Shown: piece after piece, positions 50,021-61,206 of the stretch
Position numbering within the stretch: the stretch's first letter is position 1
How the letters are laid out: each line of letters starts with the position of its first letter
Assembly: GCA_029959085.1 (NCBI GenBank)
Contig: JARWIR010000018.1
Location: 2,356,001 to 2,420,000 of the forward strand
Length of the DNA: 64,000 nt
Direction of reading: 5' to 3'
From: Nemophila menziesii
Lineage: Eukaryota > Streptophyta > Magnoliopsida > Boraginales > Hydrophyllaceae
Position numbers and translations under genes: made by a program
Notes under the pieces: model-generated
Databases searched by the model: none
Seen by the model: the letters and a program-made list of their open reading frames with translations, nothing else
Told to the model about the DNA's origin: nothing

Positions 50021-50754
50021 AAGTTGGATCGTATATATTGAGCATTCCCAACTTACGAATCAAGCAATTGAATTGTTGTCTTTGAAAACCTTTTGTAAAG
50101 TCATCTGGTCATTGTTGTTTGGTAAGAATATATGGAATACATAGAACTCCCTCATCTATCTTTCCGTTAATAAAAAGTCTATCCACCTCAACATGTTTCA
50201 TCTTGTCATGTTATATTGGATTATGAGAGATATTTAATAGCTGACTTGTTATCTAAGTATAACTTCATAGGTTGGTTGCAAAAAAATTTCAATTCATCTA
50301 GAAGATGTATTATCCTATAAAAGCTCACATATCCCTTATGCAATAGCTCAAATCTCAGCTTCAACGCTGCTTCTAGCCACGACATTTTGTTTTTTGCTTC
50401 TCCAAGTCACTAAATTTCCTCCTACAAAGGTGAAATATCTCAATGTAGATCTTCTGTCATCTATATTGCCATCCTAGTCAGCGACAGTAAATTCTTCGAC
50501 CCACGAATTATCACATTTCTTGAACAATAATCATTGTCCTGGAGTTTTAAAGATATCTAAGAACTCTATAAGCTACATTCAAGCGCTCTTCACGAGGCGA
50601 GTGCATAAATTGACTCACAACACTTACCACAAAAGAAATATTTGGATGAGTATGTGATAAGTAAATCAATCTTCCAACTAATCATTGATATTGTCCTTCA
50701 TCAACCTCCACACCAACATTTGACCTCAACTTGTTACTAGCATCAATGTGTATT
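50021..50754 (-). pseudogene. pol: copia-B RNase H
   Basis: Frames in pieces, in sense: VGRLIYLSHTHPNISF, then SQFMHSPREE, SDADW-GNIDDRRST and VARSS-EAE, and the NNNDQMT end. These are the usual RNase H landmarks of copia pol, with stops every 20-60 codons. It runs into the G-rich tract, so the C-terminus is complete in position although not in frame. Confidence 0.7.
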
Positions 50755-51543
50755 TCAACTGGCTTGCCGCGACATATATGTTTCATTAAGAATATCTAGA
50801 ATATACTTTCTTTGAGTCACCAAGATTCCTTCTTTAGTTCTAGCAACCTCCATACCTAGGAAATATCTCAAAGATCCAAGTTCTTTGATTTCAAGTTCTT
50901 TGGCGAGAAAAAGCTTTAGATTTTCTTGTTCCACACGATCATCACCTGTTAAGATAAGATCATCTACATACACAATAAGTATAGAGAATTTTCTATCCTC
51001 AGAGTGTTTAAAGAACATAATTTGATCTGCTTCGCTTTGTATGTATCCAAAACTCTTTATATCTTTCGTAAAACATCCAAACCATGCTCTAGGAGATTCT
51101 TTAAGACCATAAAGTGATCTTTTGAGTTTGCAGACTTTGTTTGTACCAAATAAAACACCAAATCCAGGAGGTGGGTGCATATACGCTTCCTCTTCCAACT
51201 CACTATCGAGGAAATCATTCTTGACATCTAATCATTGTAATGACCAATCCTTAGCAGTTGCGAGAGATAATAAGATTCTGATACTATTCATTTTTGCAAC
51301 CGGAGCAAACGCCTCCTGATAATCTATTCCATATGTTTGAGTATATCCATTTGCCACTAAGCTTGCTTTATACCTCTCTATTGATCTGTCACTATTACAT
51401 TTCACTGTAAACACCCATTTACAACCAATTGGAATTCTTTCTTTAGGAAGGAACACAAGTTCCCAAGTCTGATTTTTCTCCAAAGGTTTCATTTCTTCAA
51501 GAACATGATTTTTCCATTCGTAAACATCAAGAGTTTCTTGCAT
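50755..51543 (-). pseudogene. pol: copia-B reverse transcriptase
   Basis: Two frames. 51543-51232 holds WKNHVLEEMKPLEKNQTWELV and GCKWVFTVKCNSD through FAPVAKMNSIRILLS. 51198-50755 holds EEEAYMHPPPGF, KLKRSLYGLKESPRAW, the catalytic IVYVDDLILTG and LRYFLGMEVARTKEGI. A stop lies at 51232-51234 and a frame change before 51198. Both catalytic aspartates are kept. The Ser-Pro-rich EAYMHPPPGF form points to a copia lineage different from copia-1 and copia-C. Confidence 0.85.
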
Positions 51544-52222
51544 AGAATTGAAAAAAACTATTTTTAATAAGTTAGAAACAAAAGCTTGAAGATTTGAGGT
51601 TAATCTATGATAGGAGACATACTGAGATATAAGGTGATTGGTGCATGATCTAATGCCTTTTCTATGAGCTATATGAATATTAATGTATTGAAAATCAATA
51701 GACTTTGGACATAGAGAAAAATCTGATCTACTTGATATAGTCGGGGTCGATTCTTGACTGTCTAGTTGTGGTTATTGCTCCACATCTTGTTTTTTATGTC
51801 TCCTTGTATAAACAAGTAACTCTTTGTTTTTCTCCAATGGTAAATCTATATTTTCTTTGGCATTGGATTTTTAATTATTGGATCCGATAATTTTTAGGAT
51901 AAAATTCTTCATTAGAAATATTATTATAGGATAGAGGATTATTTCTGAATAAGAAACATAAGACATGGGTAGCAAAACAACTTTTTTCAAAAAAAAAAAT
52001 TCATCCATTTGGTTTTGATTCTCCCTCTAAAGAGAACTTAGGGGGAAAAATGATTGATCTTCAAAAAAAGTAATATCCATACTCGCATAAAAGCGATTGG
52101 TTGTAGGGTCAAAACCCTTGTACCCTTTTTGAGTGGACGAATATCCAAGAAAGACATATTTACGGGCTCTAGGATCAAGTTTGCTACGTGTTGTAAAAAT
52201 GCACTTAGAAATAGTTTTCGTT
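51544..52222 (-). pseudogene. pol: copia-B integrase C-terminal remnant
   Basis: In sense SKLDPRARKYVFLGYSSTQKGYKGFDP (52195 to about 52100) is the classic copia integrase C-terminal stretch, then a Ser-rich acidic linker to the RT in several frames. The sequence upstream is replaced by the copia-C LTR, so the catalytic core is absent from this window. Confidence 0.8.
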
Positions 52223-52816
52223 TGAGGCAAAACAAGTTTCCAAACCCAGAAAACAAGATCAAAAGAAAATAGCAGCGAAAAAGAAAGAACACAAGATTTA
52301 TCGTTGTTCAGCACAAAAATGCCTACATCCACGTTGAAGCCCTTCCTCAGAAGATACTTCACACACTAAAGAACACGGTTACAACCTCAGTACAAATCTT
52401 ACAGCACAAATACAAGAATAGAGCCAAATCAAGGCTTCAATCAGAAACCCTAATATTACAACCGAGAAATACTACTCAATCAATCAAGCCAGATGCTTGA
52501 TTTCCACTATTCTAATTGTTGATCTTTGTATCACAGATTCAACAATGTTACAAACCCTAGGTTTATTTGGTGAGAGAGATGAGAGAGTAAGAGGCGTCGA
52601 AACGAAGTGAAGAGAAGAGAGAGAAGACCCACTCGTGAATGAGGGGTATATATATGAGACAAAGGGTGAGTCTTAATCTGTACCATCCAATATAACAAAT
52701 GATCAAGGGTATATGATGAGCCACGCACAAGACCCTCCATCAGCTTAAGTGATTGTCCACATAAGCCTCCACATCAGCATAATTGACTTTACTATATATT
52801 TGACCAAAATATAACA
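52223..52816 (-). repeat. copia-C 3' LTR
   Basis: Sense start TGTTATATTTTGGTC at 52816; sense end GCCTCA at 52223. A TATATATACCCC box lies near 52650. Preceded in sense by the tract AAGGTGGAGA. Inserted into the copia-B integrase; the expected 5-bp duplicate cannot be checked because the other end is lost. Confidence 0.8.
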
Positions 52817-53164
52817 ATCTCCACCTTAAAGTCAATTTTCTGCAACTTCTTCATCATCAGCTTTCTTCCAAGTGTTCAGTGTGCAAAGCATCTTCTGGTT
52901 GCTTCAAAAAACCTGCAATAATTACTAAAACCTTGAGTTAGCAAAAATTTAACATAATTAAGGAATACAAAGCTCAATCAATGTTCAACAAACTCAAGCA
53001 ATGCTTAAATTTGCTAACAGTTACAACTTTTGTTCCCATATCAGCTGGATTGTCCTCAGTACCAATTTTCACAAGTTTAATTCTTTCAGATGTTAACCAA
53101 GTTCTGATAAAATGAAACTTCACATCAACATGTTTGGTTCTTTCATGATACACAGGATTCTTAC
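52817..53164 (-). pseudogene. pol: copia-C RNase H C-terminus and polypurine tract
   Basis: After the solo LTR, in sense: NPVYHERTKHVDVKFHFIRTWL, IKLVKIGTEDNPADMGTKVV and KFKHCLSLLNID, ending at 52974. Then 150 bp of untranslated sequence and the purine tract (about 52827-52817). Identical in plan to copia-D 61426-61620. Confidence 0.85.
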
Positions 53165-54729
53165 TGGTGTGGCCTAAGGTGTGATAAAAAGATGTATAAA
53201 ATAAGTGCAAATACACACCCTAAACTAACACTGTACTGCAAGTATTACAGGACGTATGCAAGTTTTAATGATATGAAGATTCGTTCCTCAGGGACTGACG
53301 AAAGTTAGAGAGAACTTATGCAAATTATCAAGTGCAGATATTAAAGATAGATAATAATACGCAAGTAGAAAGAAGAGAAAGATAGATATTTATTTGGTTT
53401 TTAATAAGAAAACTAAACTGCTAAATTAAAGACAGAAAATAAATAACAGAAAAGAAAAGAAGATAGTATGAACGATATAACTTAGGTTTTACTAGTATGC
53501 ACTAATCCTTCTAATTCTATCTATTAAATCTAATTCATAAGGGAGAATATTAGCTCTTGGTATACTTAGTCAGGATTCTAAATTCCACTACCTTAGACCT
53601 TGAGAGCGACTAAGGGGGCAACGGCACAACCAAGAAGTGATTTAAAATAGGGTTATCAAACGCCACTAAGGCCCTAAGCAAATACTGCAATCTTGGTGAT
53701 ATGGTGGTTAAAACAAACCTTAATGACTATCTAGTTAGAAGTATGTTTTGTCAGAACTGCTATCGACACTAGACGTTATGTGGTGGTTCAATAGTTAAAC
53801 ACCCTTACAAGGTGACCATCTAACTACTATTAAGGTAATCCTATACTCGTGCACTAGCAAGGAAAACAATCATTAAATCAAAACACATAATCAAATATAA
53901 GGGTAAGTAGCTAATATCATATTAAAACATATAATTCCCAAAGAACTTAGATAGAAGAACTAGAATTCATAGTTTATACATTATGCAAAACCTAAGCTAA
54001 GAGAATTAGTTCATACAAAGAAAAGAAGAAGAAAGAATTACAAAATAAGAGGTTGAAGGAGACATGATTGTTGCACAGCTTCCTCCAGACTTCTTCTCTT
54101 GTGCTGCAGCTTCCTCTTGGCCTTAGGGTCTGGCCAAGGATGATTTAAGAGTGTTAAGAGGCTGTATTTATAGGTTAGAGGTTGACCTAATTCGTTTCTT
54201 GGAGATAACTTCCAGTAATGGGCTCCTGGCCCAACCCAAATTCGTAAGATAAACACTGCTGCGTTGTTTTGGTCATAACTTCTTTGTTATTGGTCGGATT
54301 TTGCTCCACAAGATACCAAAAGAATCGCAACAGAATTATCTAGGACCTGTAGAAGGAAATTACCAAATTCGGCCTATTTCTTAGGTAAAAACACCAATCT
54401 TTAGACGTGTTCTGCAGAATCCTAGATTTAGGCAGCTTTTCCTTTTCCTAATTGAACTCAGTTTCCTTCTATCTCCAATTTCCATGCATATCTTTTTCCA
54501 TAAGTTGTAATCTTTGACTTGGACTCTAATTAATCTCCATAATTATCTTTAAAGCTTCACACTAAATAAACAATTAAACCCAATATGCTCTAAAAATATT
54601 ATGTTACTAAATCAAGACTCAAAATAGGAAAGTGCACTAAACTAAGCTAAAATCAACCTATAGAATAATAAATAAGCCTCAAATGATGTCTCAAGAGTGT
54701 ATTTTACTATCACAAATGAGGAGACATCA
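53165..54729 (-). mobile_element. Solo LTR (Athila-2 family) nested in copia-C
   Basis: 1,565 bp, plus-strand ends TGGTGTGGCC and GGAGACATCA, perfect CTTAC duplications at 53160-53164 and 54730-54734. It splits the RNase H codons between HLSK and NPVYHERTKH. Sense TATA about 54170. Copia-D has no LTR at the same site. Confidence 0.93.
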
Positions 54730-55809
54730 CTTACTCAAATGTATAGCACTTTGACTGTCACTGAATATTGTAGCAGTTGACTTAGTCAACTGTAATTCAT
54801 TAGTTAACCCTTGTAACCAAATAGCCTCCTTGAAACAATCACATATAGCTACATATTCTGACTCAGTTGTAGATAGTGCAACTAAAGGTTGCAACTGAGA
54901 CTTCCAAGTGATACAATTTTTCCCAAGTAAGAAACAATAAGAGGTAGTAGTTTTCCTACTATCCCTATCTTTAGCAAAATCAGCATCCACAAAACCACAT
55001 AGGTCAAATGGAACATTAAACTGTCTATAACTTAATCCCACATTTAAAGTACTACTGATATATGAAACCACCCACTTTAAAGTAGTCCAATGCTCAGGAC
55101 CCGGGTTTGACATGAACCTACTGAGTAAGGATATAGCATAGGATAGATCAGGTCTTGTACTGATCATAGCATACATTATTGAGCCAATCACATTAGAGTA
55201 AGGTACATAGCTCATCTTGACTTTCTCAGAAACATTCTTGGGACATTGACTTTTACTCAAGATAAAGTGACCTGCCAAAGGCATTTCTACCCTTTTGCAG
55301 TTTAAGTTACCAAATTTTTCAACAAGCTTTTCCAAGTATGGTCTTTGATGCAATCTCAGACTACTCTTTGGTCTATTCCTTTCAATGATTATTCCCAGAA
55401 TTTTCTTAGCATTTCCTAAGTCCTTCATATCAAACTCAGAGCTCAGATTAGTTTTCAATTTATTTATACTCTTCAATGAATTACTAATCAGTAACATGTC
55501 ATCCACATATAACAACAAAAATATCATACTATTAGATAATATTTTAAAATATAAGCAACTATCATATTCACTTCTTTTAAAACCTAAACTCAGGACAAAA
55601 GTATCAAATCTTTTGTACCACTGCCTAGGAGATTGCTTAAGGCCATACAGGGATTTTTTAAGCAAACACACATACTTAGGATGTTTAGAATCAACAAATC
55701 CTTCAGGTTGTTTCATATACAATTTTTCATCAAGTTCACCATGTAGGAAAGCAGTTTTCACATCAAGTTGTTCTAACTCTAAGTCATAACAAGCCACAAA
55801 AGCTAACAT
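54730..55809 (-). pseudogene. pol: copia-C reverse transcriptase and RNase H
   Basis: Open for 360 residues in sense from 55809: LDVKTAFLHGELDEKLYMKQPEGF, SLYGLKQSPRQWYKRFD, the catalytic LLYVDDMLLI (about 55511-55497), then NPGPEHWTTLKWVVSYI and RNase H with GFVDADFAKDRDSRKTTTSYC, STTESEYVAICDC and FSDSQSAIHLSK, where the solo LTR enters. A 1-nt deletion just upstream (about 55812) separates it from the RT N-terminus at 56042-55803 (KEEMNSLLVNNTWILV). Confidence 0.9.
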
Positions 55810-56051
55810 AGTCCTATTGTCTTAAATTTTACAACATGAGCAAAAATCTCAAGAAAATCTATCCCTTCCCTCTGTGTGTAACCTTTAGCAACTAATCTAG
55901 CCTTATATCTAGGTGGTTCAGTCTCAGATACTCCCTCTTTCAACTTATATAACCATCTACATTCAATTATTTTCTGGTTAGGGGGGTTTTTAACTAAAAT
56001 CCAAGTATTATTGACAAGTAAAGAGTTCATTTCCTCTTTCATATCATTTAA
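55803..56051 (-). pseudogene. pol: copia-C RT N-terminus between shared stop and frameshift
   Basis: In sense MKEEMNSLLVNNTW, IIECRWLYKLKEGVSETEPPRYKARLVAKGYTQREG, then FKTIGLC and a stop caused by a 1-nt deletion. The upstream gag-integrase frame ends at 56052 in a TAG that is in frame with this segment. Both lesions recur in copia-D. Confidence 0.87.
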
Positions 56052-57985
56052 CTACTTACTCTTATCTTTAGACTTTAACACATCAATATAAGTTTCAGAT
56101 TCAGTGTTTGTTACCTCAGCAGCTGCAATTAATGCAGTGTAGACCAATTCTGCATAAGAGTACCTGGTGGATGGTTTTGGGTCCCTTTTTTGTCTATCTC
56201 TAGTTAGTTGATAGTCAGCTAGACTTTCTTGAAGGGACTCCTGAGGTGTCTCAATCTCTGAGTGTGGCTCAGAGTTACCTGGCTGCTCAGATGGTTGAGT
56301 ATCCTCAGCTTCTTCTTCAGTGACTGGATCAGATGAAGGCTCATCACTTCCAGTTTGAAGGGGCTCCACCTCAATCTCAGTACCAGCAGAAGATGCTTCA
56401 GGTTCAATTTGATCATCACCTGAAATCACAACACTTTTCTTGCAAGGAAAGTTAGTTTCATCAAAAACAACATCTCTACTAATCAAGATTTTAATGCCAT
56501 TAGCATTTGTATCCCACAACCTGTAACCTTTAGTACCATGCATAGATTGATAGCCAAGAAAAACACACTTTATGGATCTAGGGTCTAATTTACCCTCTTT
56601 ATTATGAGCATAGGCAGCCCAACCGAAAATTCTAAGTTCAGATAAATCTGGTTTTCTGTTGTTCCACAATTCCATAGGGAATTTCATATTTAATGATCTA
56701 TTGGGACTTCTATTTATCAAATAGGTTGCAGTATAAAGTGCCTCACCCCAAAAAGATTTAGACAAGCCAGAAGTAAACAATAAACATCTAATTTTCTCAA
56801 GTAAAGTTCTATTCATGCGTTCAGCTACCCCATTTTGTTGTGGGGTTTTCCTAATAGTTCTATGCCTCATTATACCTCGCAATTTACACAAATGATCCAT
56901 TTCATCATTGCAAAATTCTAATCCATTATCAGTTCTAAAGGTTTTAATAGTTTTTCCAGTTTGATTTTCATTTAAAACAATCCAATCTTTTATCACATTA
57001 AAAGTATCACTTTTATTTTTTAAAAGAAAGGTCCAGACTCTCCTAGAGTAATCATCAACTAAGGACAGAAAGTATCTTTTCCCACCATGTGTTTCATGCT
57101 TCTCAGGGCCCCACAAATCAGCATGTATATATTCAAGAATACAAGTAGACAAGTGAAAACCAGTTTTAAACTTCATTCTATGTTGTTTAGCTAAAACACA
57201 AGGTTCACAAAAGTTTAAAGAAGTAATAGAATCCTTACCAAACATTCCTTCTTTACTCAACACATTTAGTCCTAATTGACTCATGTGTCCTAACCTGAGG
57301 TGCCATTTGAGTGTAGCTGCACTTTCAACACTTGTTTCAACATTGTTAGAATCAGATAATACACATATACCATCAAGAACATATAAACCAGAAACTTTCT
57401 TTCCACACATGACAAGTTTATCATTCTTATGGACATTTAACACACCATTGCATACATCATATACACAACCAAGATCATCTAACATTCCTAAGGATATTAA
57501 GTTCCTTTTTAGGTCAGGTATCCATCTCACCTTAGTGAGGGTTACCACATTACCATTGTTAAGCCTCAAATCAATGTTTCCTATACCAGCCACTTGGCAA
57601 GTATTATTGTTACCCATATAGACAGTTTCAGAAGTGGTATATTTCAAATTATAGAACCATTCTTTATTGGGGCTCATATGAAAAGTACATCCAGAGTCTA
57701 ATATCCAACTAGTCTTACAAGTAATATCAGATACATTTAACACTTCACAAGTATCATCATATTTAGGGGGCATACAAGCAAGATTAGTCTCAAGTGTAGC
57801 ATTGTTCTTATTCTCGAGGGCATAACAATTATTTTTAATATGGCCAGGCTTACTACAATGATAACACTTTCTAGTTTCAGATTTATTCTTATTACCTTTG
57901 TTCTTTTTCTTGAACTTATTAGGTTTATTTTGCTCAAGGGGGTCAGCTTTATATTTCACAAATAAGTTGTTAACAACTGCTTTGC
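56052..57985 (-). pseudogene. pol: copia-C gag end, protease and integrase
   Basis: A 635-residue open frame in sense. The zinc knuckle CYHCSKPGHIKNNC (CX2CX4HX4C) lies near the start, then the protease SWILDSGCTFHMSPNKEW, and the GAG-pre-integrase/zinc part WHLRLGHMSQLGL with FCEPCVLAKQHRMKF. The integrase core has Asp in YIHADLWGP, Asp in FRTDNGLEF and Glu in QQNGVAERMNRT. The C-terminal part (LDPRSIKCVFLGYQ) leads to a Ser/Glu/Pro-rich linker ending at 56052. The pattern is like Tnt1/Tork-type copia. The upstream part of Gag is missing from 57985. Confidence 0.9.
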
Positions 57986-58035
57986 AAGAAAAGAAAGAAG
58001 AAGAGAAGGTGGAATCGCCACCAGTTGTTTAAACA

Positions 58036-58981
58036 GTGTCACCAATTATTCCTGATACAAATCCGAAGGTTGACATTGTACTCAAGACATTTGTAGATTC
58101 GTACACTCCTGAAAATATCAACGCCCAGATGCTTGAGATTGCAAAGAAATGGCTTACACAACAACAAGTTTATACGCAAGTCATTCCAGAGAAAGAAGCG
58201 GTGGTAGAAGCAAGAAAAGAGACTATTCGAGTCTCAAGAGTAGCAGAAAGAGAGTTACCATTGAAACTCAAAGATCCGGGAAGCCTTAACCTTCCTATTC
58301 AATTAAATGGTATGCTCAAGACAAAAGCTATGTACGATGTGGGTTCAGGTGTGAATCTTATGCCAAAGTCTATGTTCGAGAGACTTGAACTTCAGAATTC
58401 AGAGAAAGCTCCAGTGAAGTTGCCGTTTGCTGACAACTCAGTAACCAAGACATGGGGAACAGTGGAGGACGTTCATGCCCGATCAGGTAATATCACCATC
58501 CTACTGACTTTGTTATACTTGATTTTGATGCAGATAAGCAGGTTCCAATCATACTTGGGAGGCCTTTCATGGCCACCAATATGAGCATAATCGACCTCCA
58601 GGAAGGGACTATTACCCTTTTTGCTAAGAATATATCCGAGACATTCTATGTCTTGGGAAAGAAACCAAAGTAGTCAGGTCCCACCGTTCCTATCATCCAC
58701 GAGCTTTCACATCACAAAGTCCCGAAATAGAAGATCCATGAAAAACCTGTGGATACTGAGCCAAACATTGAGTTTGGGGTCGGCCATGAAGTCTTATGGA
58801 AGGCACACAAACCAAAGAATAGGCCACGAAGTTTTAAGGACTCGTGGATGGGACCATTCATTGTCATAAGGCTGTTTCAACTAAGGTGATAGAGATCAGA
58901 CCCAAGAAAGGTATTAAGCATATATTAGTTGACGTTTATAGCCTTGCTCGTTTTTGGGGAGGCTATATTCACAAATCTTGA
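58036..58981 (+). pseudogene. Protease with GPY/F-like module, M family (broken)
   Basis: Open from the ATG at 58036 to 58584. After a helical N-part, GSLNLPIQLNGMLKTKAMYDVGSGVNLMPKS carries the catalytic Asp (58336-58338), with Asp-Val-Gly-Ser-Gly in place of Asp-Leu-Gly-Ala-Ser. A frameshift near 58490 precedes the ILGRPFMAT segment. Stops follow at about 58672 and 58730. The module is then readable: EFGVGHEVLWKAHKPKNRP, DSWMGPFIVIR and, after a further small deletion, DVYSLARFWGGYIHKS, ending at 58981. Thus M has the same RT-less order as K, to which it is closest. Function as for K. Confidence 0.82.
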
Positions 58982-59189
58982 TAGAGGTAACACGTCTAAC
59001 TTTGAAAGACATTAAATAAAAGTGCTGTACAGGAGACAACCCGCAATTTTTTTATGTTTTTAATTCATGTTTAGTTTAGTTGTTTTTAGATGATATTGCA
59101 TATTTGAGAAAGGTATTAGTGTTTTTGATGTTCAGGTAGTAAAGAAATCGAGTTAGGGAAGAAAAACGAAATTTTTAGGAGTATTCTGA
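58982..59189 (+). other. M post-pol block
   Basis: GAGGTAACACGTCTAACTTT, GACATTAAATAAAAG and GGAGACAACCCGC, closely matching K 45251-45315 but with the lower stem disrupted. PPT-like remnant GAGTTAGGGAAG at about 59148. Confidence 0.65.
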
Positions 59190-59440
59190 CCTCTGACCGG
59201 TATACCGGATATACTGGCGGGTCAAAAAGGGGTGCCCACCTGTTGTCGACTCGGGTATTTTGACGGAGTGGAAAAAATTAAAATAGCTCACCATATGCTG
59301 GTGATCTGACCGGTATGCGGGCGCGCAACACGACCCCACGGGTTCTTGACTCGGGTTTCATTGCCAAGGCATGCACAAGACTTCAACTTTAGCACCGGTA
59401 TGGCCCATATGGGCGGTATACCGGCCCGGCGCCAACAGGA
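59190..59440 (+). repeat. Palindrome array 1, M family (decayed)
   Basis: GGTATACC at 59199 and 59415, CCCATATGGG at 59404-59413, and a 20-bp-spaced pair CATATGC (about 59292) and GTATGC (about 59313). Other copies have decayed. TATAAAG follows at 59465-59471, 50 bp past the last palindrome. Confidence 0.65.
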
Positions 59441-59539
59441 GAGAAAAAAATCGCGTTTTTGGCTTATAAAGAAGAGCAGGTTGATTTTATCACAAATTTA
59501 CAAATCCTTAAGTCTCTCTTTCTTCCCCAAACCTCTCCA

Positions 59540-60617
59540 AGAAGAATTTACGGCCAAAACAAAATAGCAACAGTTTATTACCTTTTATATATTTTAGGGT
59601 TACAAATTCGAGTTGAACTAGAAATCCAATTACTTGTCTTCAACTCCAAGAAAACGTGTTAGGGCTTCCAAGGCACCTATAAATACACCTTTTAACCATT
59701 GTAAACATGTCCTTGCTCATTTCTAAGCCATAAATTAGTCTTTGCTTGAATATTAATCCTTAGTATCAAGTTTATCATCCAAGAAGCAAGTTGACCTGTA
59801 GAGGAAGACAAGAAGCAAGAAGTTGGAGAGTGACAAACTCCGCATCTACATTTCTCCTTCTTTATATTTAGGGTAATTAGCTATAGATTTGTGGCTTCAC
59901 CATATTTCTATGTTTTTATTCAGTAAGTTTTACTATTAATTGTTGGGTTATTATTTTGTCTTAAATTTCCTAATACTATTTGTTATTTTAATTGATTAAA
60001 GCTTGGCGTATAATGGTATTGTGTACTTTGACTTATTAATTCCAGCCCTAGATTTGGCCAATCTAAGGACTATCCTTAGTAATTGAGTTAACACCCGGAA
60101 GGGGATTCAATTATTAACAACACCACATAATCATATGGTGATCCTAACAGGTTTGCCTAACTAGATAGCCATAAAGGTTTGATTAAGTCACCAATCATTA
60201 CTCAGGGTTCCCTGGTAGGCGAGAGGTTGTACCTAAGTCCACCCTGCCGGGGGTTAGGTAGAATTTAGAATCCCGGTTAATACATAATAATCAATTCACC
60301 CTTAAGGTTAGAATAACAACTTAGTAAGACAGGCTCATATTAGTAACCCTAATTTATATGACTTACATTCATATTTATTATTTCACGTAAGATAAGTGTT
60401 CATCTTATTATATTTTATTCTAAACATCTACATTAATATACTCTTATTGATACTAGTAGATCTAACGGATTAATCCCTGCGAACGAACTTTTCTTATCAA
60501 CTAAACTTGCAAACGATTTGTAATACTTGCAGTGAGTTTCTCGTGGTTGACAAAGTTGTGTGTCTTTTATTATTATATTATTTATCTGTTTATTTATCAC
60601 ACCTTTGCCCACAAAGT
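59540..60617 (+). repeat. M-family LTR, 5' part missing
   Basis: Begins inside the LTR (TTACGGCCAAAACAAAATAGC) and runs to TTATCACACCTTTGCCCAC. Contains CCTATAAATACACC (about 59677). The LTR end is altered (CCCACA in place of CCCACCA). Confidence 0.75.
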
Positions 60618-60629
60618 TTTTGTGCTCAT

Positions 60630-60890
60630 TCTGACCTGCCCGCCGGTATGCCGCTCATATCGCCGGTGTGCCAGTGGGTCAAAAACCGTGGCACGGTTTC
60701 CCAAATCAGGTTCCTTGCCATGGCGAATAAATTCAAAAAACATTTTCACCGGTATGCTGGCGCGCAAAAAACCGTGGCACGGTACGAGGAAGCGGGTTCA
60801 TTGCCGAGACGAAGTTGGAAATCAGTGGGCGCGAGTGTCGACACGGTCTACGACTGGTATGCCAGCCACATGACCAGTATGCCGACGGCC
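60630..60890 (+). repeat. Palindrome array 2 (20-bp spacing), M family
   Basis: GGTATGCC 60645 with GGTGTGCC 60665; single GGTATGCT 60751; GGTATGCC 60856 with AGTATGCC 60876. Pairs are 20 bp apart. Units repeat every 105-106 bp. Odd palindromes AAACCGTGGCACGGTTT (60683-60699) and ACCGTGGCACGGT (60771-60783), and GTGTCGACAC (60835-60844). Confidence 0.82.
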
Positions 60891-60924
60891 GTCGCTGGAA
60901 GAAGAGAAAAAATTCATTTTTAGG

Positions 60925-61206
60925 TTATAAAAAGAAGAGGTTAGTTCTATTTCAAACTTTTCAAATCCTTTAAGCATCCTTTCTTCTCCAAACCTCTCCC
61001 AACTCCATTAAAGATTCAACAAACCTTCACCTAACATCAAAATACTACTAAATCACCATAAATTCACATCCAAATCTTTCCCTACATCATTACAAAGTAA
61101 ATCCAACCACCCAAATCATATCAAAACACCTAGAATCCAAGAATCAAAGGCAAAATTTCCAAAATCTTATCCAATAAATTCTTAAACCTGTCTCAACCAT
61201 GCAAGA
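60925..61206 (+). promoter_or_regulatory. M possible internal promoter and leader
   Basis: TATAAAAA at 60925-60932, 49 bp past the last palindrome, then an A/C/T-rich leader colinear with K 46010-46200 (CCTCTCCCAACTCCATT and CAAAACACCTAGAA). Broken off at 61206 by copia-D. Confidence 0.5.

Larger units (their letters stand above)
41561..52222 (-). mobile_element. copia-B: 5'-truncated Ty1/copia element, split by K
   Basis: On the minus strand from 52222: integrase end, RT, RNase H, a G-rich tract (50005-50020) and a 3' LTR that starts TGTTGAAATATACC at 50004. The LTR is interrupted by K (41757-49951) and resumes at 41756, with a CATAAATATAGG TATA box near 41640, ending about 41561. The 5' half of the element is replaced by the copia-C LTR at 52223. 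All frames carry stops. Confidence 0.8.
52223..57985 (-). mobile_element. copia-C: Tork-like copia element, 5' end lost, split by a solo LTR
   Basis: In sense: gag end with zinc knuckle, protease, integrase, RT, RNase H, polypurine tract and a 594-bp 3' LTR (52816 to 52223). The 5' end stops in gag at about 57985, where M-family sequence begins. A solo LTR (53165-54729) interrupts RNase H. The closely similar copia-D starts at 61207. Both copies share a nonsense codon and a 1-nt deletion in pol. Confidence 0.9.
57986..61206 (+). mobile_element. M-family RT-less gypsy pieces, rearranged
   Basis: Three blocks in one orientation: (1) 57986-59539, gag tail, protease-GPY/F, post-pol block, palindrome array and leader start; (2) 59540-60617, an LTR lacking its 5' part, with GAATCCCGG and the LTR end; (3) 60618-61206, seven bases of primer-side sequence joined directly to a second palindrome array and ORF3 leader. 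Blocks 2 and 3 look like one element with gag-protease deleted. It is bounded by truncated copia-C and copia-D. Confidence 0.75.
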
